DNA of 64,000 bases from Tautonia marina. GTDB taxonomy: Bacteria > Planctomycetota > Planctomycetia > Isosphaerales > Isosphaeraceae. Under the pieces are notes generated by a model. That model did no database searches and was not told the DNA's origin. It was given only the letters and a program-made list of their open reading frames with translations. The translations under genes and the position numbers were made by a program. Positions 18,171 to 28,200 of the stretch are shown one piece after another (positions within the stretch are counted from its first letter, which is position 1; each line of letters starts with the position of its first letter). The stretch covers positions 186,001-250,000 of the forward strand of contig NZ_WEZF01000002.1 in NCBI RefSeq assembly GCF_009177065.1, in the 5' to 3' direction.

Positions 18171-19958
18171 TCAGTCGTCAAGCTCACCGAGCTGGAATTG
18201 CAGGGACAGTGAGGAATGCTCGGGGGTGTCCACGAGACGCATTTCCCCCTGGCCGAGGTATCGAAGCAGGGCGGCCAGAACGGTCACATCGCGCTCGGCG
18301 GTGGAGCGATCATTGCCGCGTTCGAGCATATTCTGAAGGATCAGGCGTTCCCGGTTCACCTGAACCAGATCGGCCAGGGCGGGACCGTCGGCCGTCATGA
18401 GGAGGGTGGCGTCGATCGTCTCGGGATCGGGTTCGGCCTGAATTGCGTCGATCAGGGATCGGGTCAATCCGACGCTCGAACTGAGAATGAAGCGGCCGTT
18501 CAGCTCGGCGATGGACGGGCTGAAGTTGTGCCGGTAGTGGACTTCGGCCGGTTCCGCCTGGTCGTCGTCGGCGGCGGGGGGAGGAGGCATGAAGGTCGCC
18601 AGGGAGATGGACTGATTCTTGTAGGTCTCCGATCCGAGCATTAACGGCGGGGCTCCGGTTTCCGAGGCGCCGAGGTTAACAAGCCCCAGGAACGACTGAA
18701 ACGCGACCCGCAACCGCTGGGCGAATTCCGGTCGATCGGGGTCGAGCTCAACGACCAGGGCGAAGGCCGGAAGCTTCAATTCGGGTAAGGGGTCCATCGC
18801 CTCGTAGTCCTGGACCGCCGCGACGAGCTGCCAATGGTGGCCAAGCGGTTCGAGGACCGAGTCGCCAAACTCTCGGCCGCCGAAAAAGGTCCCGGCGAAG
18901 GAATCGAGCTGGGCGAGGTTTTGAAGGGCTTCCGGGGGCAGCAACTCCTCTCGAACCTCCCAGAGCGCCGACTGATCGCGCCAGAGGTTAATGGTGGCGA
19001 GAAGTCCATCGACCTTCAGCGGAGCCGGGGCACCAGCGCCCTGAGGGGGGAGGAAGCGGGCCATTGCCTCCGATCGGCCGTCCTCGGGGGTGTCGAGGGT
19101 CAGATTCAGGGCCAGGAGATCGTCGGTCCAGTCGAGGGTTGCCGAGGCGAACGGGGTCTGGCGAATCAGGTCGATCCAGGCGCCGAATAGGAGCATGGCA
19201 CCGGCGTCGGGCTCATCGCCGGAGAAGCGATCGGGGTCGAGCTCCCGGAGGCGATCGACTCGAGCAAAGGCCCAGGCCAAGGGGTCAGGCTCGGGCCTCG
19301 AATCGGCGAAGGCGGGGGAATCGGTCAGTCGATCCTGGTCATCGAGGTGGCGGTCGAGGATCGCCTGCAATCCGGATCGGCTATTGGAAAGGATCAAGCG
19401 GCCATCAACGATGGCGTGGGCTTCTTCATTCGAGAGACTGTAGCCGGTCATTCCTCGGTGATCGAACTCGGCGATCGGATCGGGAGCCCCTTTTCCCTTG
19501 GCGTCTTCGCGGGCAAGCGAGACGAGCGTCGAATGGGCCTTTTCGAGAAACGCGGCGTCTGACGGCGTGACGACGAGGACCAGCCGAGGCGGGTCGGCCT
19601 CCTCGATCCCCAGAACCACTCCGCCACCGATGAGAGTTCGTAACCCTTCCTCCCAGGTGGTGCCGAGCTGTCCAGCGACGAAGGTGGCAACCTGACGCAG
19701 CTCATTCAATTGCGGATTGTCGAGCGCATCGGCATAGCCGGGAATCGTGCCGAGGAAGGCTTGCACCCGGTCGGAGGTAATCCGGTCAAAAAGCCGCTCA
19801 GGCTGAGGAACCTCCAGGTAGACGAGCGGGTTTGGAGGAAGAAACGCGGCGCCGGATGTGTCGTGATCGTCTCGGGCGAACCCAGGAGCGCCATTGGCCA
19901 AGACGAGTGAGGCCGACGCCACCACTCCAACGACGAGGTGTTTGATGATGGAAGTCAT
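18171..19958 (-). CDS. Secreted DUF3352-like hypothetical protein
   Basis: A 595-residue exported protein, with a signal peptide in the first 30 residues (HLVVGVVASASLVLANGAPG). The body alternates strands and amphipathic helices. It opens with NPLVYLEVPQPERLFDRI, a pattern seen in planctomycete proteins with DUF3352-like or related folds. GYSLSNEEAHAIVDGRLILS and a second similar GRFILSSS segment late in the protein suggest two related halves. A Pro/Asp-rich insertion lies at about 500. The start at 19958 is chosen for the signal peptide; the frame is open to 20072 without similarity. Function unknown. Confidence 0.7.
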   Translation of the reverse strand: MTSIIKHLVVGVVASASLVLANGAPGFARDDHDTSGAAFLPPNPLVYLEVPQPERLFDRITSDRVQAFLGTIPGYADALDNPQLNELRQVATFVAGQLGTTWEEGLRTLIGGGVVLGIEEADPPRLVLVVTPSDAAFLEKAHSTLVSLAREDAKGKGAPDPIAEFDHRGMTGYSLSNEEAHAIVDGRLILSNSRSGLQAILDRHLDDQDRLTDSPAFADSRPEPDPLAWAFARVDRLRELDPDRFSGDEPDAGAMLLFGAWIDLIRQTPFASATLDWTDDLLALNLTLDTPEDGRSEAMARFLPPQGAGAPAPLKVDGLLATINLWRDQSALWEVREELLPPEALQNLAQLDSFAGTFFGGREFGDSVLEPLGHHWQLVAAVQDYEAMDPLPELKLPAFALVVELDPDRPEFAQRLRVAFQSFLGLVNLGASETGAPPLMLGSETYKNQSISLATFMPPPPAADDDQAEPAEVHYRHNFSPSIAELNGRFILSSSVGLTRSLIDAIQAEPDPETIDATLLMTADGPALADLVQVNRERLILQNMLERGNDRSTAERDVTVLAALLRYLGQGEMRLVDTPEHSSLSLQFQLGELDD

Positions 19959-20268
19959 GGTGCTTCGTTCCCCGGTGCGAGCCTGACCTCCGACCCCAGG
20001 CCGGGATCGGGCAACGCGAGATGTTCGGCGATCGATACCGGGCCGGCGCTTCGGAAGTTTCAAGAACACCAATCGGAAGCGTCCCGGAGCCTCTCATGAG
20101 GGACGTTTCGCAAACGCACCCATAAACCTTGCTCGATTGTTGAGATCAGGTTAGAATTCTTGCGTTCCTTCTCGTTGAGCAGACCCACAATCGGGTGTCG
20201 GTCCTTTGAGGAGGGCAGCAGACCTCCTCGCGTTCCAGAACGTTGTGTTCCGCGAACCCCAGGATGCG
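19959..20268. other. Divergent promoter region between the DUF3352-like and FHA genes
   Basis: A 310-nt stretch without a gene. The left half is GC-rich. The stretch 20100-20160 is more AT-rich and contains a plausible plus-strand promoter, listed separately. Translation upstream of the FHA start is in frame from a TTG at 20206, so the FHA protein could be 21 residues longer. Confidence 0.45.
20129..20157 (+). promoter_or_regulatory. Candidate housekeeping (sigma-70 type) promoter for the FHA gene
   Basis: TTGCTC, a 17-nt spacer, then TAGAAT (five of six matches to the -10 consensus; the -35 is weak). It lies about 110 nt before the chosen FHA start. Pattern match only. Confidence 0.4.
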
Positions 20269-20796
20269 ATGAAAGCCGAATTGATCCCGGAGAACGGCGA
20301 TCCTCCGATCCCGGTCACACGAGACATCACGGTCGTTGGCCGCCGGAACGGATGCGATCTCTGGATCGACCACCCGTCGATCTCGAAGCGGCATTGCGTG
20401 CTGGTGAGAACCTCGGGGCTGCTGATCTTGCGCGATCTGGCCTCGACCAACGGCACGAAGGTTAAGGGCCAGCGTGTTCGATGGGCCGCGCTGCTTCCGG
20501 GAGACAAGGTAAGTCTGGGAAGTTACAAGTTCCGGATTTACCTGGGGCCGGATGATGCTCCAAGCCCGTCGGAGCTTCAGTTCCGAGCGCCGGAACCGAT
20601 CATGACCGGATTTGCTCCGCCCACGCCGCCGATCGCACAGGCGGTTTCCGATCTGCCGAATCCCGATGCCCCGGAACTTCCGGTGGACGACGAGGACGGT
20701 CAGAATGACCATCCGCTTATGGGAGACGACGACGGACAGTGGGAAAAGCTCCCCACGCCGTCGGGCGGCAATCAGTTCTTCATCGAACTCGAATGA
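20269..20796 (+). CDS. FHA domain protein
   Basis: A 175-residue protein with one forkhead-associated domain in residues 1-95. The phosphothreonine-binding elements are visible: VVGRRNGCDLWIDHPSISKRH (glycine-arginine turn and Ser/His loop) and RDLASTNGTKVKGQRV. The C-terminal 80 residues are Pro/Asp-rich and acidic, and end in FFIELE. It should bind a phosphorylated partner in the cytoplasm, probably linked to the Ser/Thr kinases common in planctomycetes; no kinase is adjacent here. The ATG at 20269 has AGGA about 6 nt upstream. A TTG at 20206 would add 21 residues. Confidence 0.87.
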   Translation: MKAELIPENGDPPIPVTRDITVVGRRNGCDLWIDHPSISKRHCVLVRTSGLLILRDLASTNGTKVKGQRVRWAALLPGDKVSLGSYKFRIYLGPDDAPSPSELQFRAPEPIMTGFAPPTPPIAQAVSDLPNPDAPELPVDDEDGQNDHPLMGDDDGQWEKLPTPSGGNQFFIELE

Positions 20797-20854
20797 ACCG
20801 AGATGCCGGCGGAGGTGCCGAGCATCAAGGAATCTCACGGGCGACTTCGGGTCA

Positions 20855-20885
20855 GGCGAGCCCTCGGTACAAACCGGGGCTCGCC
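20855..20885. terminator. Hairpin between convergent FHA and csrA genes
   Basis: Arms ggcgagccc and gggctcgcc, continued by cggt/accg with a single bulged T and an ACAA loop. There is no T tract on either side, so it is a terminator by position rather than by full consensus. It lies 59 nt after the FHA stop. Confidence 0.5.
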
Positions 20886-20954
20886 CGCGCTGCTGCATCT
20901 CTGAGAGGGGTTAACGACGAGGAGAGCGGCCGACTGGCGTGAGTTTCGGCGGGA

Positions 20955-21224
20955 TCAAGGCCCTTCGGGTCGTGGCCGTCGCGACTCTCGCCGCAGCGGT
21001 GGACCGTTCAGGCGGTCGATCCGGCGGGCCTCCTGGGGATCCAGGCGGCTGGCTTGCCGATTCTCGCGCTGGATGGCCTCGTACACCTCCTGACGGTGTA
21101 CGGAGATCTCGATCGGGGCCGCGATCCCCAACCGGACCTTATCGCCCCGTATATCCACCACGGTGATGACGATGTCATCGCCGATGATGATGCTTTCGTC
21201 GCGGTGTCGGGACAGGACCAGCAT
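20955..21224 (-). CDS. csrA: Carbon storage regulator / translational repressor CsrA
   Basis: An 89-residue CsrA. MLVLSRHRDESIIIG at the start and IEISVHRQEVYEAIQ at 39-53 are diagnostic. Leu4 and Arg44, the RNA-contact residues known from E. coli CsrA, are kept. The family protein is about 61-75 residues; the extra C-terminal tail here is Arg/Pro-rich and basic. CsrA binds GGA motifs in mRNA leaders and blocks translation. The start has GGAG 8 nt upstream. fliW lies 158 nt upstream on the same strand; FliW is the protein antagonist that frees or inhibits CsrA in flagellated bacteria. Confidence 0.95.
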   Translation of the reverse strand: MLVLSRHRDESIIIGDDIVITVVDIRGDKVRLGIAAPIEISVHRQEVYEAIQRENRQASRLDPQEARRIDRLNGPPLRRESRRPRPEGP

Positions 21225-21382
21225 GGACTAGGCTCCTTCCTCCTGCCAGCGACGGACGTGCCCATCCCTGGCCACGTCGTCCGTATTGTCGGCAGACTTC
21301 AACGGGGCCGCCGGGCGGACCCGCCGTGGGCACACCTTCAGAGCATGCCCCCTTTGCCAGTTGCCCGGCGGATACCTCCGCG

Positions 21383-21853
21383 TCACGCAGTGGCGCGAAG
21401 TGCCGTGGGTCCGGGCAGCAGGGTCGGCGAATCTTCCGGCTCCCCCAGCGGGAACCGGACGGCGTAGCGACTTGAGGTCAACACCAGTTGCCGGCCGAGC
21501 CGGCGAGCCAGGTTGAATACCAGGGGCCCCTGGAGGTTGACGGTCAGCCCCTGTTCACCGTGGTTCAGGATGACGTAGACGAGCGGTTCGCCCGCTTCAT
21601 CCAGCTCCAAGGCTGTCCGATCGCCGGGACGAAGCTCGACCCGGTAATCCGCGACGGCCACCTGCGGCATCACCATCGCAAAGGCCAGGTCCGGGTCGGC
21701 GGTGGACTGGAGCCAGACCAGCCCATCCACCTCCGAATCGGGCCAGAGCACAAACTGCGTGGTGCCTCGGAATCCGACCAGGCCCTCGGGAATCTGAACG
21801 ATGTCCAGTTCCCGTACCTGAATGGGTCCGAAGCGTGTCGTGACGATGTTCAC
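21383..21853 (-). CDS. fliW: Flagellar assembly factor FliW
   Basis: A 156-residue FliW. Family features are TTRFGPIQVRELDIVQIPEGLVGF split around residue 20, then FVLWPDSEVDGLVWLQS, DPDLAFAMV, and VYVILN..LTVNLQGPLVFN. FliW binds CsrA and flagellin in a switch that couples flagellin secretion to flagellin mRNA translation. The C-terminal 30 residues are an extra Pro/Leu-rich tail. The start is GTG with GGAGGG 9 nt upstream. csrA follows on the same strand. No other flagellar gene is in the window, so the pair is an isolated regulatory unit here. Confidence 0.92.
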   Translation of the reverse strand: MNIVTTRFGPIQVRELDIVQIPEGLVGFRGTTQFVLWPDSEVDGLVWLQSTADPDLAFAMVMPQVAVADYRVELRPGDRTALELDEAGEPLVYVILNHGEQGLTVNLQGPLVFNLARRLGRQLVLTSSRYAVRFPLGEPEDSPTLLPGPTALRATA

Positions 21854-22231
21854 TTCCTGTTTCCCTCCCTGGTCGGACGGCCCGGCGATCCGGCCCGATC
21901 CGATCCTGGCACGCCCCCGATCGAGCCGGTCCGAGGTCCGATCCCCAAGAGTGATCGGTCCGGTCGGTGATCGCGGACGGCCACGACGCCTTGCCGCGGA
22001 GACGGGCCCGCACCTCGCTCGGCTCCTGCCGAAGTCGGATGACGGGACTGACCGCCGGTGTTATCGACCCTGAAGGCTCGGGCGGCCCACCGCCGAATCG
22101 GGGTTTTTGCCGACCATCGACCACCTGAGAAGGCCGCGACGATCGGCCCGGTCGTAACGGTCGGTCGAGCCCCCCGGGTCATGGCGCAGTTCGCCACCGG
22201 ATCGGGAGAAACCTGGGTCCGGTCGAGAGGA
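21854..22231. other. Gene-free spacer upstream of fliW
   Basis: A 378-nt spacer between fliW and the end of the DUF6807 gene, both on the minus strand. The open frames across it have no domain and no convincing ribosome site. It presumably holds the fliW-csrA promoter. I see no clear -10/-35 or structured element. Confidence 0.4.
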
Positions 22232-23566
22232 TCAGGAGGATCGGATCGTGAGAGAGACGGTTGGGGACTCGGCAAAATCGCGCCAGCCCCGTTCATTGAG
22301 CGCTTCGTTGGGATGCCCATCGTGAATCAGGACACGGTATCGGAAGACGACCGGCGATTCCGTTCCAATGGTGACTGACTCATCGTGGCTGGGCACGAAG
22401 CAGAAGAAGGGAATCCGGGTCGGATGAATCCGGGCGGGGGTCGGGTGGTGCAGGTTCGTCGGGTGGTCGAACATGGCAGCCCCGGCGTATCGGTCGGAGC
22501 CCTCGGTGACAGGGCCGGTCAGGTCGACCCAGCGGGCCGGCTGCTGATCTCCTGCCACCCGGTCGAGGCCCTCGCTGGTCAACACGTCGAGGACCCCTTG
22601 GGGCAAGAATGAATCGGGGCCGCGATAGGCCATCCCCCCGTATCGGTACGGAGGCAGGACCAAAGGGGTCTCGGTCGCCTGCTGGGTGCTGGTCAGGTCG
22701 AACAGGCGGTAGGGAGTACCTGGAATGTCGAAGACCTCCACATCCCAGCGCTCCCGAAGCACGACGACGGGATCGTTGTCGGGGCGGCTGGCTTCCCAGC
22801 GATGGAAGGTCGAGAACCGGGCGGAGACGGGGCCGGTGGTGACGGGGCCGAGCCGATCGAAATGGATCTTGCCCGAGCCGTTCTGGATATTCCAGAAGTC
22901 TGGCTGGAGATCGCCGACCGAGGTCTTCGTGTAGGCGAGAAAGAAGCCTCGGTGATGGGGGTGCGACTCGGCCGAGTAGTCTCCCGTGACAAGTGCTCCC
23001 GAGGGGGCGAAGGCGGGATGAATGTAAGCCGATCGCGGCTGGTTTGGATTGGGGTGATCGGGATGCCTCACCGGCGCCATGTTGTAGCGGAAGACGGGAT
23101 CGTCGCTTCGGAACAGCTCCAGGTGTCCTTCCGAGGTCGTCTCGAACCTCCAGACAACCGGGGGATCGGTTGGCGGAGTCCCTGGTTCAAGACGGAACGT
23201 CCGACGGGCACCGGCCGAAGTACGGGCGGGGAGAATCCAGAGCAGTCGCACATGGTCGATCTGAGCTTCCGGCCGATCGACCTGCGCAACCACGGTCTGG
23301 CCGGGATTGTCGAGGTCCTTGAACGTGACCTGCCCTCCTTTGGTGGCGATCGGGTCAAGCCAATCGGCCCAATCCTGAGGAATTTCGTCTTTCTGGATCG
23401 AGATTTGCACCGGAGTCTGTACGCGATCGAACCGGCCCGCATCGACCGTCAATTCGAGACGCGACGTCGGAGCGTCTGCTCGGACCAGATTCCAGGAACC
23501 AAGACCAAGCGCAAGGGCGGTCACAAGCCCGCCGAAATCCGATCGCAGTCGTCCGAATTGTTCCAT
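22232..23566 (-). CDS. DUF6807 (PmoA-like) secreted protein
   Basis: A 444-residue exported protein, with a signal peptide in the first 30 residues ending VRADA. The middle matches the DUF6807/PmoA-like family: HPAFAPSGALVTGDYSAESHPHHRGFFLAY is the conserved region, and RWDVEVFDIPGTPYRLFDL with YRYGGMAYRGPDSF follows. Despite the PmoA name given to some members, there is no copper-site similarity to methane monooxygenase. In planctomycetes these proteins accompany carbohydrate catabolism. The C-terminus (FCFVPSHDESVTIG) fits a beta-sandwich, sugar-binding fold. Specific function unknown. Confidence 0.82.
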   Translation of the reverse strand: MEQFGRLRSDFGGLVTALALGLGSWNLVRADAPTSRLELTVDAGRFDRVQTPVQISIQKDEIPQDWADWLDPIATKGGQVTFKDLDNPGQTVVAQVDRPEAQIDHVRLLWILPARTSAGARRTFRLEPGTPPTDPPVVWRFETTSEGHLELFRSDDPVFRYNMAPVRHPDHPNPNQPRSAYIHPAFAPSGALVTGDYSAESHPHHRGFFLAYTKTSVGDLQPDFWNIQNGSGKIHFDRLGPVTTGPVSARFSTFHRWEASRPDNDPVVVLRERWDVEVFDIPGTPYRLFDLTSTQQATETPLVLPPYRYGGMAYRGPDSFLPQGVLDVLTSEGLDRVAGDQQPARWVDLTGPVTEGSDRYAGAAMFDHPTNLHHPTPARIHPTRIPFFCFVPSHDESVTIGTESPVVFRYRVLIHDGHPNEALNERGWRDFAESPTVSLTIRSS

Positions 23567-23721
23567 GGCTGTCCTCGTCGCCGCGGTCGATCTGAGAAGG
23601 AATGGTTCCGCCCGGTCGGTTGCCTGACGGGCCGCACTCGATGAGGATACGATGACGGAAGCGACGGCGGGAGAGCCTTGCTTGTTGCTCGTGAATGGGA
23701 CTGAACCACGAAAGGATTACG

Positions 23722-24135
23722 ATGGCCCTCCTCGAAGGCTTGACGAAGAACCAGGCCGAACTTCGGCCAGATGCCTCAGATGATGATCTCAGACCGCTCG
23801 CCCTGTCGTTGCCTCCGGTCCACGCGGTGACCTGGGCTCAGCGCATCATTGCCGGATGGCCGCGCTGGAAGGTCGAGGCGGTTTACGAGGATCGCGCGAT
23901 GATCCACGCCACCCACACGACTCGCCTGTTGCGCTTCGTGGACGATGTGCATCTGGTGTTCGAGCCGGATTCCCGGGGATCGCTGCTGATGGCCAAAAGC
24001 CAGTCCCGGATCGGCAAGGGAGACCTGGGGCAGAACGCGAGAAATCTCAGAGCCCTCGTCCGAGGACTTCAGAAAGAAGATCAGCACCGCCGAGCTCGAT
24101 TGGCCGAGGGGGCAGAGATCAATACCTCGTCGTGA
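23722..24135 (+). CDS. DUF1499 family protein
   Basis: A 137-residue DUF1499 protein, cytoplasmic by sequence. The family elements are HAVTWAQRIIAGWPRWKVEAVYEDRAMIHAT spread over about 38-70, LRFVDDVHLVFEPDS and the SQSRIGKGDLGQNARNLRAL motif. The ATG at 23722 has AAAGGA 6 nt upstream, which decides the start over an in-frame ATG at 23695. It converges on the DUF1571 gene. Function unknown; relatives are small single-domain proteins. Confidence 0.85.
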   Translation: MALLEGLTKNQAELRPDASDDDLRPLALSLPPVHAVTWAQRIIAGWPRWKVEAVYEDRAMIHATHTTRLLRFVDDVHLVFEPDSRGSLLMAKSQSRIGKGDLGQNARNLRALVRGLQKEDQHRRARLAEGAEINTSS

Positions 24136-24172
24136 GATCGAGGTCGCTCGTTCCCCCTCCCGTCCTGGTTGG

Positions 24173-25135
24173 TCAGTAGCGCTGAAATCCGTAATCGGGA
24201 TTGGTCGGATCGAAGTCAAGCGACGAGAAGGTGACATCGAAGTCGACGTTCTCGTAATGATAGCGCTCGGCCAGTTGCAGTTCGCCGTCGTCACATCCCG
24301 GCTGCGGCCAGTCGTAGCTCACAATGTGGAGGGGGATGAGCAACTCGGGGCAGTAGCGGATCTCGACGTAGGCGAACGGGCGATCGTCGGCATAGGACGC
24401 ATGCGAGTGCGTTGAGGAGTACCAGAGTTTACCGTTCTCGTCGATTTCTCGGTCGAGAATGGTTTCCGCCAACGGGTCGTTCAGGTCGAGTTGGCGGTAG
24501 TGCAGCAGCTTGCGAGCGAGGTGTTCCAGACCGGCCTCGGTGATCGGATGCCGATTTTCCGCCAGGGCGATCGGCCCGTGCGGATCAACCTTGAGGCGAG
24601 GAAAGAACCGCCGGGTCCAGTCACCATTGTGGGCGAGCAGGTGATTGTCAAAACGCCCCTCATGGTAGAGCGCTTCCTTGCCGGGCTTGGGAGCTTCGAA
24701 GCGAAGATAGACGGCAAAAGGGTCGTGCTTCACCTTGATTTGAAGCGACTGCTCGGGCCCCAGCTCACCCTTGATCCGTTCCTGGCGCTTCAAGCTGGCC
24801 GAATACCCATCCACCTGATCGAGCTTGCGAACGGCGTGCTCCATGAAGTCGAGCAAATACTGCTTGGCTTCCTGACCTTCGATCCGTTGCTCGGGCCAGT
24901 CGGGCAGGAGATCGGGCTGGTCTGAGGCCTCGGGCTCGGCGTTGAGGCCCACCAGGGAGGGCTCGGGGGATTGCTTGAGAACCGCCCGTCGAGCGACGTC
25001 TGGCTCAAGCGACTCAAGCGAAGGAGTCAACCACCAACAGACTCCTGCCACGAGGCCCATCGGCACCATAAGACTCGGAACCGCGACCCACCATCGGCGA
25101 GTTGTGAGACAGGCGGAGGCCCGATTCGCGACCAT
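24173..25135 (-). CDS. DUF1571 family secreted protein
   Basis: A 320-residue protein with a hydrophobic N-terminal signal/anchor at about residues 15-35 (VAVPSLMVPMGLVAGVCWW). DUF1571 follows, recognised by SASLKRQERIKGELG, the SLQIKVKHDPFAVYLRFEAP region, RFDNHLLAHNGDW and a late RYCPELLIPLHIVSYDWP. The ATG at 25135 has GAGGAG 7 nt upstream and is preferred to the open frame from 25231. DUF1571 proteins are planctomycete-enriched and may have a lipoprotein-carrier-like fold, but their role is unproven. Confidence 0.87.
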   Translation of the reverse strand: MVANRASACLTTRRWWVAVPSLMVPMGLVAGVCWWLTPSLESLEPDVARRAVLKQSPEPSLVGLNAEPEASDQPDLLPDWPEQRIEGQEAKQYLLDFMEHAVRKLDQVDGYSASLKRQERIKGELGPEQSLQIKVKHDPFAVYLRFEAPKPGKEALYHEGRFDNHLLAHNGDWTRRFFPRLKVDPHGPIALAENRHPITEAGLEHLARKLLHYRQLDLNDPLAETILDREIDENGKLWYSSTHSHASYADDRPFAYVEIRYCPELLIPLHIVSYDWPQPGCDDGELQLAERYHYENVDFDVTFSSLDFDPTNPDYGFQRY

Positions 25136-26823
<1,688 letters not shown>

Positions 26824-26888
26824 GCGGACGGCTCGGTCTCCTGACCTCTCGAACCGAGAGAGAAGGAGCCTTCCTCGTGTAAGTTTGG

Positions 26889-26913
26889 GTCCGCGAAGGC
26901 ACGATTCGCGGAC
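26889..26913 (+). terminator. Stem-loop downstream of thiC
   Basis: Nine-bp perfect arms gtccgcgaa and ttcgcggac around a 7-nt loop, 65 nt after the thiC stop. There is no T tract, so this is a possible terminator or 3-prime end structure only. Confidence 0.42.
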
Positions 26914-27035
26914 TCACTCAAGCCCCCCAACAGGCTTCAGGCGCGGTTAGGCACGCAAGGTCGAGTGCGAACGGTTGCCAATGGCCGCGCGGCGTGCTTG
27001 AACCGAGTTGAGAACACCCTTGACGGAGTCTTCTT

Positions 27036-27242
27036 GTGTCGGACCATCGCAAGGTCCTTTCGGCGACCGGCCTGGCGTTTATTGCGCTGGGCCTGGTGGC
27101 ATTCAGTCTGGGGATGGTCAGTTCGTGGATGAACGTCCAACTCCCGATCCCAGCCTATGGAATGCTCGGCGGAGCCGGTCTGATCCTCTCGGGCATCGGC
27201 TTGATGATCGTCAATCGAGGTGATTCAGGCCGAGCGAAGTGA
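27036..27242 (+). CDS. Small two-helix membrane protein
   Basis: A 68-residue protein with two hydrophobic helices (about 9-29 and 41-60) joined by a short loop with PIPAYG, and charged ends. The start is GTG with GGAG 7 nt upstream. No named family is recognised. It is a plausible real gene because of the ribosome site, the clean membrane topology and the positive-inside C-terminus. It stands alone between thiC and the convergent amidotransferase-like gene. Confidence 0.65.
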   Translation: MSDHRKVLSATGLAFIALGLVAFSLGMVSSWMNVQLPIPAYGMLGGAGLILSGIGLMIVNRGDSGRAK

Positions 27243-27310
27243 ACGGCGGTCGATGCCCGACCATCGGCCGTGCTGACGGAGGTCAGAAGGACTTCAATAG
27301 GCGGGCCGGC

Positions 27311-27349
27311 CTCGGGTCGAGACGCGCCTCCTTGCGCATCCGACCCGAG
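27311..27349. terminator. Hairpin between convergent genes
   Basis: Nine-bp arms ctcgggtcg and cgacccgag with an inner gcgc/gcgc pairing. It lies between the ends of the small membrane protein gene and the amidotransferase-like gene. No T tract follows on either strand. Confidence 0.45.
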
Positions 27350-27429
27350 CCGAACCCCTCAGTACAGGGCACCCGAACTGGCCGCGGGAGATGGTGCGGC
27401 CCCGATCGGGCAAGGATGTTGAACCAGGC

Positions 27430-28200
27430 TCAGGCCGCTTTGACCTTCGTCGGGAGGACCCGGCGGAAGCCACGGTCAGACGCCTGAATGAACGCTTCGA
27501 GGAGTTGCGTGTCGAGCGAAATGTGGCCTTCATTCTCAGGGTGCCACTGCACGCCGACGCACCACCACTCGTCCATGTCGTGATATTCGTAGGCTTCGAT
27601 CAAGCCATCCGGCGCGTGGGCCGCGGGCCGGAACATGGCGGCGAGCTTGCGAATTCCCTGGTGATGGTAGCTGTTGACCCGGATTTCCCCCTCGCCGTAA
27701 ATTTCTTCGAGCAGGGTTCCCGGTTCCATGACCACGATGTGCCGATGGGCGCCGCCGTGAGGATCGCGGTGCGGAATGGCGCGAGGCAAGTCTTCGGGGA
27801 CGTGGACGTACAGGCCGCCGCCGTGCTCGACGTTCATTTCTTGCATGCCGAGGCCGATGGCCAGAGTCGGCAGGTGTCGCTTGGCGGCGAGGCGGCAGAG
27901 CAGGCGGTCGGAGGCCTCCCGACGTTCGGACATGACCTTGACCGACTGGTGCGGGGCCACATTTTGCTTGCGGGGGTCCATGTCGTCACCACCGGTGAGG
28001 ACCAGACCATCGAGCCGATCGAGGATCGGAGCGACCTCGGGCTCTCGGAACATCGGGGGAATCAAGACCGGGATTCCACCCGCGGTCAGAATGGCGTCGT
28101 AGTAGCCGGTCTGGACGATGGAGTGCGGCAGCTGGCCTCGGCCAGTGCCTTGAAGGTCCATGTTGATCCCAATCAGCGGCCGATCCTTCTCCTTCGTCAT
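27430..28200 (-). CDS. Class I glutamine amidotransferase-like (PuuD/peptidase C26 type), catalytic Cys replaced
   Basis: A 256-residue protein matching the gamma-glutamyl-GABA hydrolase family: GGIPVLIPP, RLDGLVLTGGDDMDP, a nucleophile-elbow region followed by NVEHGG, RVNSYHHQ, and GVQWHPE near residue 216-222. The family hydrolyses gamma-glutamyl amides with a Cys-His-Glu triad. Here the elbow reads AIGLGMQ (residues 114-120) where the family has GICxGMQ, so the nucleophile is Gly116. His220 and Glu222 remain. The codon is GGC and the gene is otherwise intact. Either it is not a glutamine amidase or it works as a binding protein. Start fits a short KEKDRPLIGIN N-terminus. Confidence 0.82.
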   Translation of the reverse strand: MTKEKDRPLIGINMDLQGTGRGQLPHSIVQTGYYDAILTAGGIPVLIPPMFREPEVAPILDRLDGLVLTGGDDMDPRKQNVAPHQSVKVMSERREASDRLLCRLAAKRHLPTLAIGLGMQEMNVEHGGGLYVHVPEDLPRAIPHRDPHGGAHRHIVVMEPGTLLEEIYGEGEIRVNSYHHQGIRKLAAMFRPAAHAPDGLIEAYEYHDMDEWWCVGVQWHPENEGHISLDTQLLEAFIQASDRGFRRVLPTKVKAA

